NCBI RefSeq assembly: GCF_000332295.1
Contig: NZ_KB235930.1
Coordinates: 625,895 to 689,894, forward strand
Reading direction: 5' to 3'
DNA from: Fortiea contorta PCC 7126
GTDB lineage: Bacteria; Cyanobacteriota; Cyanobacteriia; Cyanobacteriales; Nostocaceae
DNA: 64,000 nt
The translations under genes were made by a program, and so were the position numbers. Below, piece by piece: positions 18,209 to 26,640 of this stretch; the stretch's first letter is position 1; each line of letters opens with the position of its first letter. The notes under the pieces were generated by a model. The model saw only the letters and a program-made list of their open reading frames with translations. It was not told the origin of the DNA and ran no database searches.

Positions 18209-19414
18209 TTAAACTAACTTGCGGTAATAAACTAACTGGTGATTCGGTAATATTTCCGGATGTAAAATTTTAATCAAGTCAGATAAAACTATATCTGGGT
18301 TACTAATTCCGCCTTCCCAGTAGTCATTACCACCATTACCATTCACACGAGCATTATTATTGTAGAGGTTGCCTTTTTTCACCGCCTGAAAATCAGCATA
18401 GCGATTATCTTCTGCAACTAAATCTTGTGTATTTTTCCAAGATTGCCTAAAATTCAACCAATAATCCGCATTAGCAGCACGTTCTAACACAACTTCAAAA
18501 GATAGAGGTAGACTACCAGATAATTTATTCTCACTCCAGAGATAGTTCGCGCCCGCATCAGCGAGATATTTAGCTACGTAACTATTACCCCCAGGCGTAT
18601 ACCATATACCTTTAAAATTAAATCCTACAAACACAGTGGGACGATTGTTTATCAATTTAACTTTTGCAGCTATTTGTTGATATTTATCAGCTATTTTGTT
18701 AAATATTGCTTCTGCTGCTTCTTCTTTGTTAAAGAACAAAGCCGTAAATTTCAACCATTCACTTTGTCCCAAAGGTGTTGATTCCATATATTCCGCATTG
18801 ATTGCTACTTTTAAACCTGCTTCTTTGAGTTTAGGATAACTATCATTTTGAGAATTTCCTGTACCATAAGTCGTGACTAACTCTGGATTTAAATCTAATA
18901 ACTTTTCGATGTTTACATTAGCATTATTACCGACAACCGCAACCTTACCTAACTGAATTTTCTCCACAACCTCTGGTGTGTTGACTTGCTGACTATTACT
19001 CACACCGACTAATTTATCAACTAACCCTAACTTGGCTAAATGGGGTAAGTGAGTAGTTGAAAGTGACACCACAGAGGTAATGGGTACTGTAATTACCTCG
19101 TCTTGATTAAAGCCTTGGGGCGTGGGAGTTCCACATTGCACTAAAATATATTGAAAACCAGTCTTCGCATTTTTCCAAGGATTTTTAACTGTAACTACCT
19201 TATAGTGCTTGTGATACTCTACTGCTAAACCTGTTGCATGAGAAATATGAGTTTTTATGGGGAAATAATCAATATTCGCATTATAATTTTCTACACAGCC
19301 ACGTTGATTAGCATTAGTTAAATTAGCTATTTTATTTTCTGTACTATCGCAAGCAATAATTAACGTTGCTATCACAAGGAACTGACATAGTAAACTAATA
19401 TATTTTAATTGCAT
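18209..19414 (-). CDS. btuF: Substrate-binding lipoprotein of FecB/BtuF type
   Basis: From the ATG at 19414 the 401-residue product has a lipoprotein signal (MQLKYISLLCQFLVIATLII followed by Cys22), so the mature protein is lipid-anchored in the periplasm. The class III binding fold is visible in ITSVVSLSTTHLPHLAKLGL, DKLVGVSNSQQ and LLDLNPELVTTYGTG, and ends NPDIVLSDLIKILHPEILP. The 34 upstream in-frame codons were rejected because they would bury the signal peptide. It delivers ligand to the permease encoded 42 bp downstream. The ligand is inferred as a corrinoid from the riboswitch; a siderophore remains possible. Confidence 0.82.
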   Translation of the reverse strand: MQLKYISLLCQFLVIATLIIACDSTENKIANLTNANQRGCVENYNANIDYFPIKTHISHATGLAVEYHKHYKVVTVKNPWKNAKTGFQYILVQCGTPTPQGFNQDEVITVPITSVVSLSTTHLPHLAKLGLVDKLVGVSNSQQVNTPEVVEKIQLGKVAVVGNNANVNIEKLLDLNPELVTTYGTGNSQNDSYPKLKEAGLKVAINAEYMESTPLGQSEWLKFTALFFNKEEAAEAIFNKIADKYQQIAAKVKLINNRPTVFVGFNFKGIWYTPGGNSYVAKYLADAGANYLWSENKLSGSLPLSFEVVLERAANADYWLNFRQSWKNTQDLVAEDNRYADFQAVKKGNLYNNNARVNGNGGNDYWEGGISNPDIVLSDLIKILHPEILPNHQLVYYRKLV

Positions 19415-19545
19415 ATCATTTAATTTTAGTTGATAACTGTTGAAGAATTTATATTTTTGATAGCTTCCCACTAAAACAAAGTCCAAAAATAAATAATGAA
19501 CCACAGATAAACACAAATATTTATCTATAGTTCAATTATCAAAAC

Positions 19546-20418
19546 TTAAACAGACTCTGGTGGGTAGCAATGTTCCACCAGTTTGTTACCTTTCACCACG
19601 TGTTCATTAACGATATTTTCAGCTACTTCTGAGTTAACGCGAGTGTACCAAGTTCTATCATCAGAATAAAAGACTACTGGCCCTAATTGACATACTTCTA
19701 AACAGCCAGATGTTCTGACTTCTATATCCACACCCGCTTTTTCAACTGCTAATTTTAACCCATCAAAAGTATTTTGCCATTTGCGTGACGGGAGACAGCG
19801 GCTAGAAGTGCAAACCGAGATATAAGAATGTTTTAGAGGATTTTTATGAAAAGGTATCGCTTGATTACCTAACACATAAATCTCTCTTAATTCCTCATAC
19901 AAAGCTAGTCTTGATAAATTCGGCTTACCTTCTGGTAATAGATTTTCGCCATCAACAAAAGGATTAGGTAATAAAATCGTCATTAATTGCTCATCAGCAC
20001 CATTCCAAAATTGAATTCCCCAGCTTCTAGGAGCACCCTCCGGATTAAAACGCCGATAAAAAGCAGCACGACTAACTTGACGCTGTTTCCTTAATTCTAT
20101 AGGTGTTTTACAAAGAGGCCCGCCCAAATTCGCTTCAATACAAAGATGTAAATGCCAACCTTCTGCAGCTACTGTCAAATATCCATCATAAAGTATACAA
20201 AGTTTTGGGGGAGCGTTAAATTCTAATTCTAAAACACTTCCTTGAGCAATATGTCCTACGCCTACTTGCTGCCAATTTTGCTCAAATAAAGTGTAGAGTA
20301 ATGACGATAACACATCACTGCGACAATCAAAATATTCATATTCAATTGTCCCACCCATAGATAAAGATTCAGTAACTAGCTGATTTAAAGGTGTTACCCA
20401 AGGATTGAATTCATTCAT
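19546..20418 (-). CDS. Thioredoxin-like [2Fe-2S] ferredoxin-domain protein
   Basis: The 290-residue soluble protein has two parts. The first ~175 residues (CILYDGYLTVAAEGWHLHLC, IQFWNGADEQLMTILLPNPF) are of unknown fold and are seen in cyanobacteria next to metal-chelate uptake genes. The C-terminal ~90 residues are a thioredoxin-like ferredoxin with four ligands: Cys203-x4-Cys208 (SVCTSSRCLP) and Cys239-x3-Cys243 (GCLEVCQLGP). Lying between the TonB receptor and the binding protein, it may reduce the imported metal complex or corrinoid in the cytoplasm. That role is inference from context. Confidence 0.8.
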   Translation of the reverse strand: MNEFNPWVTPLNQLVTESLSMGGTIEYEYFDCRSDVLSSLLYTLFEQNWQQVGVGHIAQGSVLELEFNAPPKLCILYDGYLTVAAEGWHLHLCIEANLGGPLCKTPIELRKQRQVSRAAFYRRFNPEGAPRSWGIQFWNGADEQLMTILLPNPFVDGENLLPEGKPNLSRLALYEELREIYVLGNQAIPFHKNPLKHSYISVCTSSRCLPSRKWQNTFDGLKLAVEKAGVDIEVRTSGCLEVCQLGPVVFYSDDRTWYTRVNSEVAENIVNEHVVKGNKLVEHCYPPESV

Positions 20419-20457
20419 GGTTTTTGTTCTTTCATTATCTAATTAGATTTATTAGAG

Positions 20458-22617
20458 CTAAAATTTCCAGTTCAAACCTACTTGAAAAACTCTACCTGCA
20501 TCAGGAAATCCAGCGAATAACTGATATCTCTGATTAAAAATATTGTCTACACTACCATTGACTGTTAAATTATTACCTAAAGGTATCCGAAACTTCATAT
20601 CAAATGTTGTGTATCCTGGGAGAAATTCAGTATTAGTATTATTGGTGGGATATTTACCCAAGGAATGCATGATGAATCCTGCATATAAACCTGCGGGATT
20701 TTCATAGTTAATTCCTGCATTGATACTATCTGCTCCAGCAAATCGCAATTCTTTGTCAATTTCTGCTGGGTTAGCACTTTTTAAAATCCGCGGATCATTA
20801 GCTGTATAATTAACGAAAGCATAGACGTTTTTCGCTACCTTTAAATTTAGCGCGGCTTCTATACCTGTAGTTTCGACTAAACCAATATTTTCCCAAGTTC
20901 CTGTATTTCCGTTGACGGGTGGTCTGAGTGATTTAAAGGCTATTGTATCCGAGACTCGATTTTGAAAAAAAGTTAATCTCAGCAAACCAATATCACCTAG
21001 TTTTTGATCAATTCCCACATCAAAACTATCACCTCTTTCAGGTTTAAGTTCAGGATTACCAATATTGGTAGGGTTAACATTAAATAAATTAGCAAGGGTG
21101 GGGACTCGGAAATTTTTGATATAGTTTGCTCTAATAGTTGTGGAGTCAGAAAGAGCGAATTTTGTCCCTACTGATGGGGATGTGGCTGAACTATTGATTA
21201 AGCTGCTAAAGTCTTGACGCAAACCTAAATTAACACTCCAGCTAGGAGTTAAATTAAGTTCATATCTAGCAAATAACGCTCCTTGAGTAATGCCACTATC
21301 ATAATTGATTCTGTTGATATTTGTGGCATAGGCAAAAGTAGTATTGCGTACATTGACATTGCGATAGTCAAAACCATAAACTATGCTTTGGTTTTTAGCG
21401 AAATTCCAACTGTGTGTAGTTTGAATTCCATAGGAAATTTGGTTAGAATCAAAACGATTTTGGGCTGATATTGCACCACTACGATTATCAAAACGAGTGT
21501 TGAGGAAATCAGTATAAATTCTCGCGGTTATCAGAGAATCATCACCACCGCCTATTTTAGAGTTCCAAGTTAAATCACTGAGAACTTGGTCTGTATACTT
21601 GCGATTTTTGTCGGTGAGAGAGTTAAAAAAACCTTGACCAAATTCTGGTACAGGGACGGGTACACCTCCGGGAACACCCTGTTCTTTTCCTAAGTATTGT
21701 GTGGAAAAACTGAGAGTGTTACGTTTACCTAAATCTGCTTCTAACTTGATGTTGAAATTATCATAAAGAGTGTCATTATTTTTCCTCGTCCCGACAAAAT
21801 TGGCTTCAGGAATTGCAAAAAGATAGTCATATTCAGCTTGAGTGCGATTGTATCCAATAACCCAGCCAATATTTCCCGTTTTCCCACTATTTTGAATGCT
21901 TTGTTGATTCAATCCATAAGCGCCAACATTAACTTTGGCTTCGGTGATAATTTTCTCAGTTGGGCGACGGGTAATAATATTAATTACCCCACCAATCGCA
22001 TCGGAACCGTAAAGAGTAGAGCCTCCCCCTGGTAATACTTCTACTCTTTCGATATTATTGGTAGTAAATTCTGAAAGGTCAAAACCACCACCACCAAGAT
22101 TATTAATTGGTCTACCGTCAAGTAAGATTAATACTTGTCCAGTATTAGAACCTCGAATAAATTGACCGCTTAAAGCATTAACTTCTGTACCAACTGTACC
22201 ATCACCCAATACGCCAGGCAAAAATTTCAGGGCTTCTCTCACAGTTCGCACCCCTTGTGCTTCCATTTCTTCACCTGTAATTACATAAATTGGGCGGGTG
22301 GAATCTTTGACTGTTCCTTCACGACGAAAGGGTGAAAATACAGGTTCATTTAATAGCTTGTCAATAACTGTTAGTTCAATATCTGATTCTGTTTCTTGTG
22401 TAGTTGTTGGGGAATTTTGAGCAGTTTTTTCTGGTTTATTGATTACTGGTGGGGATGATTGTAAATCTTTTGCAGAACCTTCATGTGGAGAAAATTCCGA
22501 TATTGGGAAAATTTCTGCAGCCATAACTGTGTGAATTCCAGATAATATCCCCAGACTCGCACTGATGCTAGACACAGCAACTTGAATTTTCCACGTTAGA
22601 CCAAAATTCTTAGACAT
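20458..22617 (-). CDS. btuB: TonB-dependent outer-membrane receptor, BtuB-like
   Basis: The 719-residue protein has a signal peptide to about residue 33 (TVMA-AE) and a low-complexity linker. A plug domain (about residues 105-215: PIYVITGEEMEAQGVRTVRE, GQVLILLDGRPINNL, GSDAIGGVINIITRRP) and a 22-strand-type barrel follow, ending in the aromatic NWKF. It lacks the AMIN domain common in cyanobacterial siderophore receptors. It heads a minus-strand set with the [2Fe-2S] protein and the ABC importer. A cobalamin riboswitch and a Fur/Zur-like box lie in its 800-bp upstream region. B12/corrinoid uptake is favoured; the specificity is not proven. Confidence 0.82.
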   Translation of the reverse strand: MSKNFGLTWKIQVAVSSISASLGILSGIHTVMAAEIFPISEFSPHEGSAKDLQSSPPVINKPEKTAQNSPTTTQETESDIELTVIDKLLNEPVFSPFRREGTVKDSTRPIYVITGEEMEAQGVRTVREALKFLPGVLGDGTVGTEVNALSGQFIRGSNTGQVLILLDGRPINNLGGGGFDLSEFTTNNIERVEVLPGGGSTLYGSDAIGGVINIITRRPTEKIITEAKVNVGAYGLNQQSIQNSGKTGNIGWVIGYNRTQAEYDYLFAIPEANFVGTRKNNDTLYDNFNIKLEADLGKRNTLSFSTQYLGKEQGVPGGVPVPVPEFGQGFFNSLTDKNRKYTDQVLSDLTWNSKIGGGDDSLITARIYTDFLNTRFDNRSGAISAQNRFDSNQISYGIQTTHSWNFAKNQSIVYGFDYRNVNVRNTTFAYATNINRINYDSGITQGALFARYELNLTPSWSVNLGLRQDFSSLINSSATSPSVGTKFALSDSTTIRANYIKNFRVPTLANLFNVNPTNIGNPELKPERGDSFDVGIDQKLGDIGLLRLTFFQNRVSDTIAFKSLRPPVNGNTGTWENIGLVETTGIEAALNLKVAKNVYAFVNYTANDPRILKSANPAEIDKELRFAGADSINAGINYENPAGLYAGFIMHSLGKYPTNNTNTEFLPGYTTFDMKFRIPLGNNLTVNGSVDNIFNQRYQLFAGFPDAGRVFQVGLNWKF

Positions 22618-22775
22618 TGATTATTTAAGCACCCTCTAGAAACTTGGACGTGAATGCAAGGAAAAGCTAATTTTGTTTTAGTGAAAATATGAGAATTGCC
22701 AAAAAAATACTTACTTTTGATGCAAAAGCAAGGTAAAGCAGGCGACAGTGAGAGACAGTCGTTGAATATCTGCGT

Positions 22776-22794
22776 AATAATGATTACGATTATC
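22776..22794 (-). promoter_or_regulatory. Fur/Zur-like box upstream of the TonB receptor gene
   Basis: Read on the minus strand, GATAATCGTAATCATTATT matches the E. coli Fur consensus GATAATGATAATCATTATC at 16 of 19 positions. It lies about 160 bp before the receptor start. Zur boxes of cyanobacteria look alike, so the regulator (Fur or Zur; a Zur-like gene is 10 kb away) cannot be told from sequence. Confidence 0.55.
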
Positions 22795-22886
22795 ACATAA
22801 ATCGCAGATTTGTAAAATCTTTTTCGGCAACAAGTTAATTTTCCTGCTGAGATTGTGCCAAAATACCTTGGGGAAAGGTATTAGCG

Positions 22887-22950
22887 GTTGTAGAAATGTA
22901 AAATTTTAGGTTTCTACAACAATTTTGTGTTGTACCAAAATTGTTGTAGA
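22887..22950 (-). promoter_or_regulatory. Two overlapping, mutually exclusive inverted repeats in the receptor leader
   Basis: TCTACAACAATTTTG (22913-22927) and CAAAATTGTTGTAGA (22936-22950) form a perfect 15-bp stem with an 8-nt loop. TTTCTACAAC (22911-22920) can instead pair with GTTGTAGAAA (22887-22896), a perfect 10-bp stem. The shared segment 22913-22920 means only one can form at a time. The site lies between the riboswitch and the receptor gene. Confidence 0.6.
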
Positions 22951-23070
22951 TTAAATCTGCAACGCCAAACTCTCGCTGGAGTATGTTAGTTAATTCACAG
23001 TGCAGACAAATAGATGTAAACTGAGCAAGATGATACCTGTGGGTATTGTTCCACCTTTGTCATCCTACTC

Positions 23071-23241
23071 TTAAATAAGCTGCCAAGCAGCGTCTCTCTC
23101 AGGAGAAGAAAGCGCCTGTCTTACACAGAGCAAAGATGATGAATTTAAGTAAGTTGTAGAAAAGCTTGGCTTGTAGCGGATTTTGAGCACCAAAAAATCT
23201 GGTGACGATGTGGTTGCGGAAATATTCATGTTGGTACTCAT
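23071..23241 (-). CDS. Possible short ORF directly downstream of the riboswitch (56 aa)
   Basis: The first ATG after the B12 box on the minus strand opens a 56-codon frame (MSTNMNISATTSSPDFLVLK ... SSPERDAAWQLI). There is no obvious ribosome-binding site, and the composition (very Ser/Thr-rich) is not clearly protein-like. It could be a leader peptide, a decayed gene or chance. It is listed because its position between the riboswitch and the receptor gene makes it worth testing; I recognise no family. Confidence 0.2.
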   Translation of the reverse strand: MSTNMNISATTSSPDFLVLKIRYKPSFSTTYLNSSSLLCVRQALSSPERDAAWQLI

Positions 23242-23261
23242 CTGTACTTCGCAGATGGATG

Positions 23262-23395
23262 TAAGTTTTTACTGCTGGCGGGTATTCTGACTTTGAGATA
23301 TAAATCTCATCACAGCTGCGAGACAGTGCCAGATTTACACTGGACTTTCCCCCTTGCGTCTGATGGCTGGTCTCCATTAGAACCGATGCTGTTAA
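23262..23395 (-). ncRNA. Cobalamin (adenosylcobalamin-type) riboswitch
   Basis: On the minus strand the conserved elements appear in order. GGAGACCAGCC comes first, followed by GGGGGAAAGTCCAGTGTAAA, then CTGGCACTGTCTCGCAGCTG, then the B12 box AGTCAGAATACCCGCCAGC (box region 23274-23293). These match the core of the cobalamin riboswitch family. It precedes the TonB receptor gene by about 640 nt on the same strand and would reduce expression of the uptake genes when B12 is plentiful. Which downstream frame it controls directly is not settled because of the long leader. Confidence 0.93.
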
Positions 23396-23553
23396 GAGTA
23401 TCATATTTGCATCTTGTAGCAATATGAATAAATATAAAGTTATCAGAGTGATTTAATCATAATCACTGAATATTACTGACAAAGGAGGCACTTAATTGAT
23501 ATCAGCATCGTCAATTAGTGATAAAAATATGGGAGATATTCTGAGGAGGAACA

Positions 23554-23943
23554 GTGAAAATAGCCGTTATTACTAAAACCTTAATTACATCTGTAAGTTT
23601 ATTCGCTTTGTTATTTCCTAATCAAGCGTCAGCGCAACTCATACCGCAACCTTGGGTTTCAGTTGGAGGTAATGACGGTGATACGACTTATGCTGTGGGA
23701 GCTAAAGCTTTGGATTTGGGAGTTGAGGTGGGAGTTGGGCCGAAAGGTGCTACGGGAGTAGATGTTTTAAAATTTCTCAGTTTGCCTATTATTTCACCTT
23801 ATGTAGGAGTTGGATACTATTCAGAAGATAAAGGTGTTGCATTTTCTGGTGGTGTTCAAGTAGGAGCTACTGATAATGTTTTTGTCGGTGCTGGTTATAA
23901 TTCTGTGCGCGGATTTAATGGACAATTGGGAGTCAGATTTTAA
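23554..23943 (+). CDS. Small secreted glycine-rich protein, possibly outer-membrane
   Basis: A GTG start follows a GAGGAGGA ribosome-binding site. The 129-residue product has a clean signal peptide (MKIAVITKTLITSVSLFALL, cleavage near ASA-QL). Short Gly-rich strands follow (ISPYVGVGYYSEDKGVAFSG, VFVGAGYNSVRGFNGQLG), ending in GVRF, a barrel-type C-terminal Phe. I recognise no family. It is transcribed divergently from the B12-uptake locus and shares its intergenic region. A terminator follows 37 bp after the stop. Confidence 0.7.
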   Translation: MKIAVITKTLITSVSLFALLFPNQASAQLIPQPWVSVGGNDGDTTYAVGAKALDLGVEVGVGPKGATGVDVLKFLSLPIISPYVGVGYYSEDKGVAFSGGVQVGATDNVFVGAGYNSVRGFNGQLGVRF

Positions 23944-23979
23944 GTTGATAAATAAAGTTTGGATTGTCTAAAAACTGGG

Positions 23980-24012
23980 AACCCTGATTTCTTTGCGAAG
24001 TCGGGGTTTTTT
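23980..24012 (+). terminator. Rho-independent terminator
   Basis: AACCCTGA (23980-23987) pairs with TCGGGGTT (24001-24008), allowing one T-G pair, and runs into TTTTTT. It ends the small secreted-protein gene. Confidence 0.7.
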
Positions 24013-24203
24013 GATAGCATAATTCAATATGTTAAAGCTGGAGTAAATATGCTTTAATGCGTTAATTCCAACTATTGATTTGGTAAAAATATGTCTTTGA
24101 GTAGTAGTATGGGTAGTGTCTGTTATTGTTTGGATAAATACCAGCTATGATCTAAACAATATTCCGGCACTGTTAATGTTATTGATTTAACAGGATTCTC
24201 CTT

Positions 24204-26501
24204 ATGGAGCCAGGATTAAGATTACTTGTCCAACTGGTGATTGAGTTTGCACCCCTGATTGTCTCTCTGATTCAGAAAACTAAGGAAACTGTTGTCAATA
24301 CTCAAGAATTCGTACCAATTACTAATGGCGCAATTCCTAAAAATAGCTATTTGGCAGAATTTGAACGAGAAAAAATTTGGCGACAAGAATTAGCAGTTTA
24401 CCAGCGAGAGACAATTTTAGAAAAAGCCAAGCAAGAACGAGAAACGTCTCAAAAGCTGCCGGAATTTGACAAAATTTTTGCTAATTGGCCCTTGCGCTTA
24501 TCGCCTACACAATTATTAGAACCTCGTCACAGTCATAGCCACAAACCACTGAAAATTTTTCTAGCGCCTCCCCAAATTAAATTTGATAATTTTGCGAAGG
24601 ATGAAGGGGAAATTATCGAAATTGAGCTAATTTTAGCTGAAGGTTTACGCAGCTTTCTCAATCAGCATTACTCTTTGCATTCTGCTGTCAGGGCGACAGA
24701 ATTTTTAGCGGGTGCGTGGGATAGTAAACGGTTTCATAGTGAATCTAGTATCAAAGCATTATTTGGGATGTTGAAAACAGAACCAATTTTGATATTGGAG
24801 TCAGAACATGATGGCGATTATCTCAATTTTCGCGTCGCTTACTGGGGATTGGGACAGGATAATTATTACTATAAAACTATTTCGCGGTTGCCTTATAAAC
24901 AACTTTTAGAGGAGTCAGCTATCAGTCGCGCTCTGGAGTGGAAGCAGGTAAGAAATCAACTGCTGGAATTCGGAGAAGAATTAGCCGTAATTAATAATGT
25001 TGGTGGCGATAATGTCAGAAATTTGGAAATTTGGGAGAAGACTGAAAAATGGCGAAGTCAGGGTATTGATATTAGTAAATTGTCTGGTAAATACCAATTT
25101 AATTATCAGGATATCGAAAATCTTTGCCAGGTTTTAATTGCTTGTCACTGTATGGTTGCTAGCTGGATGGTGGATGTCTATCATTTGATGCATCATGAAG
25201 TATCTCCCATACTGCCGGAATTATTGCCGAGTTTGTGCAAAAATAAGATTGATTTACAATCAGTGCGATCGCTCGCTCTGAGTTATCAGCAACTCTATCA
25301 GGAAAAATCTGACTCTCTTCCACAGATAGCTGTACAATTAGCTCAAAGTTTAGCTGATTTAAACGATCGCACTTGGGCTAAAACACAGATTGATTATTCG
25401 ATCAACACATGGCTGCAACTGCGTCAAGTCTCACCATCAGCAGCCCTTAACCCCCTAAAAGCGATGCAATCAGTGATTAAGGCAGGAGATGAAGTATACA
25501 TCCAACGCCTCAAAGCTTATTTTACCGCCATTAGTGACACTCAAAGTCTTCTCGAAGTTGAGCAACTTTTACAAGCGATCGCTCTTTTACCTAACCAAAG
25601 TGCTCCAGAATATGCTACCATAGCCAATACGATCAAGGGGAACACCGCAGAAATTACCTCCCTCGCCCTGACTCCAGATGGGGAAACTATCGTCAGCGGG
25701 TGTGCAGACAAAACCATTAAACTTTGGAGTCTCCACAGCGGGAAACTCATCCGCACTCTCACAGGAAACTCAGGCCCAGTATCCTCAGTTGCTGTCAGTT
25801 CCCAAGGAAACTTCCTCGCGGTGGGTAGTTGCGAACACCCCCAAAGTAACGTCAAAGTCTGGAACTACAAAACTGGTAAATTACTCCACACTCTCTTAGG
25901 GCATCAAAAACCAGTAAACTTAGTCGTAATTAGTCCCGATGGAGAGATTCTCGCTAGCGGGAGTAATAAAATCAAGATTTGGGATTTGCAAAAAAGCGAT
26001 CGCATTTGCACCCTTTGGCATTCATCGGCAGTCTATACTGCAGCTATCAGTCCTGACGGTACAATTTTAGTGAGTGGTGGTGCGGATACCAAAATTAGGT
26101 TATGGAATCCCCGCACTGGCGAACCATTGCAAACACTCGTCGCTCATAAGGATCAAGTTAAATCTCTCGCCATTACTACAGACGGGACAACTCTCCTCAG
26201 TGGCAGTGCTGACAAAACCATCAAAATTTGGCATCTAAGCACAGGCAAATTATTGCACACATTCACCGCCCACGCAAGAGAAGTAACAACCTTAGCCGTG
26301 AGTGCAGATGGTAGAACCCTATTCAGCGGTAGCGCTGACAGCACCATCAAAATCTGGCGTCTCCCCACAGGTGAACTACTCCAAACCCTGACAGCACACA
26401 GCGGTGGGGTAAACTCCCTCGCTTTAAGCACAGATGGACAGTGGCTGGTGAGTGGTAGCTGTGATCAGAGTATCAAAATTTGGCGCGTGAATAACTTGTA
26501 A
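24204..26501 (+). CDS. WD40 beta-propeller protein with conserved cyanobacterial N-terminal module
   Basis: The 765-residue protein has an N-terminal hydrophobic helix (LRLLVQLVIEFAPLIVSLIQ) and then a charged helical stretch. A folded region follows at about residues 100-400 (LKIFLAPPQIKFD, IELILAEGLRSFLNQHYSL, AVRATEFLAGAWDSKRFHSE). The C-terminal ~290 residues are seven WD40 repeats (LWSL, VWNY, IWDL, LWNP, IWHL, IWRL, IWRV closures), enough for one closed propeller. Propellers of this kind are protein-interaction platforms. The N-terminal module is found fused to various signalling domains in filamentous cyanobacteria, but I cannot name an activity. It is monocistronic. Confidence 0.78.
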   Translation: MEPGLRLLVQLVIEFAPLIVSLIQKTKETVVNTQEFVPITNGAIPKNSYLAEFEREKIWRQELAVYQRETILEKAKQERETSQKLPEFDKIFANWPLRLSPTQLLEPRHSHSHKPLKIFLAPPQIKFDNFAKDEGEIIEIELILAEGLRSFLNQHYSLHSAVRATEFLAGAWDSKRFHSESSIKALFGMLKTEPILILESEHDGDYLNFRVAYWGLGQDNYYYKTISRLPYKQLLEESAISRALEWKQVRNQLLEFGEELAVINNVGGDNVRNLEIWEKTEKWRSQGIDISKLSGKYQFNYQDIENLCQVLIACHCMVASWMVDVYHLMHHEVSPILPELLPSLCKNKIDLQSVRSLALSYQQLYQEKSDSLPQIAVQLAQSLADLNDRTWAKTQIDYSINTWLQLRQVSPSAALNPLKAMQSVIKAGDEVYIQRLKAYFTAISDTQSLLEVEQLLQAIALLPNQSAPEYATIANTIKGNTAEITSLALTPDGETIVSGCADKTIKLWSLHSGKLIRTLTGNSGPVSSVAVSSQGNFLAVGSCEHPQSNVKVWNYKTGKLLHTLLGHQKPVNLVVISPDGEILASGSNKIKIWDLQKSDRICTLWHSSAVYTAAISPDGTILVSGGADTKIRLWNPRTGEPLQTLVAHKDQVKSLAITTDGTTLLSGSADKTIKIWHLSTGKLLHTFTAHAREVTTLAVSADGRTLFSGSADSTIKIWRLPTGELLQTLTAHSGGVNSLALSTDGQWLVSGSCDQSIKIWRVNNL

Positions 26502-26640
26502 TTGCGTGCTCAAATTCTGGACTATATAAAGTGCGAAAACACCCATAACTATTCCCTCTGCAGTGGGATGTGCAACACCAAGATAGACGACTAAAATTGT
26601 ATCCATCTCAGGTACACGCTGCGTCGCTTGCACAGCTATT

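Noticed and set aside
23099-23422. 107-residue minus-strand frame starting inside the riboswitch
   Set aside because: Its first half is the reading of riboswitch RNA (conserved bases explained by the aptamer), and its start lies upstream of the B12 box. The composition is not protein-like.
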